From Cyanoderma ruficeps (Eukaryota; Chordata; Aves; Passeriformes; Timaliidae), in NCBI GenBank assembly GCA_008694505.1, contig VZDJ01007747.1:14040059-14104058 (forward strand): DNA of 64,000 bases, in the 5' to 3' direction. The notes under the pieces were generated by a model that was given only the letters and a program-made list of their open reading frames with translations, did not search any database and was not told the origin of the DNA. A program made the translations under genes and the position numbers. Positions 61,601 through 64,000 of the stretch are shown in pieces (the first letter of the stretch is position 1; each line of letters begins with the position of its first letter).

Positions 61601-64000
61601 AAAAGTGCTTCTGTATGTCTACAAAGTAATAGATTCCTTTACAAAAACCATTTTCACTTGTCCAAAATATAGCACGTTTATTAAAAGTCCAACTTGAGTT
61701 TTGTATCATAGTTTATACTAACTTGACCAATACGGACTTCTGTATATTTAAGTCTGACAAAAGACACTTTCTTTATATCTGCTTATTAACTTTCCATTAA
61801 AATTAATTTTCACTGAACCATACATCATCTAGTTCTCAGTAAGTTTGCAATGTTAGGTAAGCGATAAATGCACCCTCACTAGTCAATAAAATGTATCACT
61901 TGTGAATTTCATATAACTGTTTAGTGAATAGTAGCTTTCTAGTAATTTGTTGCTATTCACTTTCCAATCACTTCCTTTCTCCTTCAAATGGATGTTCCCA
62001 CTGAGAGTTATTAGGATACATTATTACGCACCTGTAATTTTACAAAATATGTCAAAAGTCATGATAATTAATAAGAATTCAGCTAATCTATGAACTTCTG
62101 ACTTTGTTTCTGCTGATATGTTTGACCCTGGGCTTAACCTATGCATGTCATTATGGTTCCCCTTCCTGTTGAATTTTACAGATCACATGTAGGCTGGGTA
62201 TTCTTATTTATTATTTCCCACTAAAATGAATTAAATTTTGCAATAGAGTAGTGCATCAGTAAAACCAATGTTAATAGTTACAAAATAGTTGCCCCTATGA
62301 GAGAGAGAATTAGAAACTATTTGGAAACACCCTAGATTCTTTTAAAAGTTTTTTTATTTATTCAGAAAAATAAAAATATTAAAACAAGTGGTTTTGTAAA
62401 GTACCTTTTTTCAATTGATGTATTAATAAGGAATTCAATCTCTTTAGTTAAAGTAGACCAGTACAGTTACTGCAAGCATTGCTGCTTGTTGAACTCAGCA
62501 GTTGCCACTTGTGAAATGTTAATGAAATTTTTGTCCTCTTTTTGTATGGCAATCTTTTCTGTCTTTCCAGTGTTGAAGTATCCTTCTCCCTTTCTCAGGC
62601 AAAATCCATTCATCCGGTAGCTAGCTTCCTGCTTTTGTAAAAAGGAGACTGCAGCATTAAACTTTAAATAGTTCAAATCAGGTCTAATTTATGCTCAGAT
62701 ACATAATGTCTAAGTTAACATGTTGAAGGCTTGGTTTACTCAAGTGCACCAGGTAAGCCTGTTCTCAGTACTACTTTTGCAGTTGTTGTATACCTTCCAT
62801 GTTTCAGTGTCATCAAGCTCTTTTCTGTTTAGATATGACCTCAGGCTCTATGGAGGTCTACTAATCCTTTCTTACAGGCTAATGGTACCTAGCTAAAAGT
62901 AGTCTTGTCTACCTCATCATTATTCCATAACATGCCATTAATTTTTTTCCCCCCATTAAGTCATGATTGAAAGTATTTAGCTCCAGTTACTCTTAGGGAT
63001 TTATGACCCTGTTTGCAGAGATACTGAACTCCAATGGTTGAAATGAAGGGGAAGTGTTAACTCAAAATTGTTGTATATATACCATTATTAACACATAGAA
63101 CTGGTCAATGTTTTCTAGAATGTTTATACTTTTCATTCTGGTTTTGCTAAATAGATGGTATGCTATTTGATACACTATTTTGTCTTTTCTTTTAGGGATG
63201 AAGTCTGTTTCTGACTATCTTGAGAGGTGGCAAAAAAATTAAAAGTTTCAATGACAAAATTAACAGCAACTGAATTTTTTCATTAAAAAAATGCCAATCT
63301 TCAGGACAAATTCAATGCATTGTATTTCACACATACTTTTGGGGGCATTCTCTATGTGCTTTGTACTACTACTTATTTGGTGGCACAAATGGAAGTGCAA
63401 TCTAGGCTCACTCCTACGTTTCTGGTATGGACTAGCTGAGATATATAATGGGAAGGCTTTTCTTTTTAATCTGATGTGTTAATCTGTAGTTTTTCAGGAA
63501 ATAATGCCGTNACATGGTATCTGCTCATCTTGTTTCTGTACATTTGCAGCTTGGATGTCACTCTAACATTTTTTCAATTGGTACATTATTCTTTCAACTT
63601 TTGTGGCCCTTTAAGGCCTTCGTTCATATTCACAGTTTTTCTTTCAGTGACTGATACTGATGTCGCCCTTTCTAAGTACCTTCATGAAGGGTGTTCTGGA
63701 GCTGTCTTTGGGGGATTAATTCAGTGAAGATTGGTCTCTCAGTGGTACATCTGGTTCTTCTTTTACGGTAGAAAGGTGGAGAAATGTCTGTGCCGGAATA
63801 CTCATGAAGAGTTTTCTCATGGAAATATATGAAATCAGCTCTTAATCTGAATAGAGTATCTTTAAACTGTGGTAGTCTTGAATCAATTTAAAATTTAAAG
63901 AAATTCTAAGGAACCAAGTTCTGACTGGGATCCCAGCAAGGAGGATCAGATTGCAAGTTGCATTTTGTGTGCCCAGTGCTTGAACATTCTTAGGAATTGC
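61601..64000. other. AT-rich unique DNA, one unresolved base
   Basis: No gene or identifiable transposon is present. An N lies at 63511. Short frames near 63291-63727 have no recognisable domain. Confidence 0.6.

Noticed and set aside
1..64000. CRISPR array, operon or other prokaryotic system
   Set aside because: There are no spaced direct repeats, no compact gene arrays and no ribosome-binding-site organisation. The repeats are all of vertebrate (avian) type.

Overview
The window looks like gene-free, AT-rich DNA from a bird, most probably a passerine (songbird order). It is either intergenic or deep inside a long intron. The clade call rests on the repeats. There are several CR1 LINE fragments of avian type, two diverged copies of a common avian endogenous-retrovirus LTR, and one SINE at about 3.7 kb with a tRNA-Ile-like head joined to a CR1 3' tail. 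That architecture is known from passerine genomes (the TguSINE1 type). No prokaryotic, viral or organellar gene organisation is present.

I find no protein-coding gene, rRNA, functional tRNA or CRISPR array. Open reading frames are short, lack family motifs and have the F/L/I/S/K-rich make-up of translated AT-rich noise. The longest (140 codons at 34.3 kb) begins with GTG and has no ATG codon. The only recognisable protein-level signals are decayed retrotransposon reverse-transcriptase sequence: a CR1 piece at 10.1-10.26 kb, and more doubtfully a relic at 61.2-61.6 kb.

Layout: 0-10 kb is unique AT-rich DNA with the SINE at 3.70-3.86 kb. At 10-20 kb lie CR1 pieces (10.1, 14.6 and 17.1 kb), an LTR (16.4-17.0 kb), an A/C low-complexity tract with an N (17.65-17.76 kb) and an unclassified GC-rich block (19.7-20.5 kb). 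The stretch 20.5-30.6 kb is almost featureless. A second LTR lies at 30.6-31.2 kb. At 35.2 kb there is a tRNA-like motif with a perfect B box. CR1 3' ends lie at 41.2, 44.9 and 48.9 kb. Two tRNA-like relics in the same orientation lie at 54.8 and 55.1 kb. A probable ancient LINE relic is at 61.3 kb, and the rest is unique sequence. Recognised transposable elements cover only about 3 kb, which fits the repeat-poor character of bird genomes.

Nothing here amounts to a new biological system. The items most worth a second look are the tRNA-like sequences without a recognised SINE family (35.2 kb and the 54.8/55.1 kb pair), the GC-rich block at 19.7-20.5 kb, the G-quadruplex-prone tract at 17.7 kb, and two identical 14-bp palindromes 17.6 kb apart. 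Family assignments come from recalled consensus features and have not been checked by database search.
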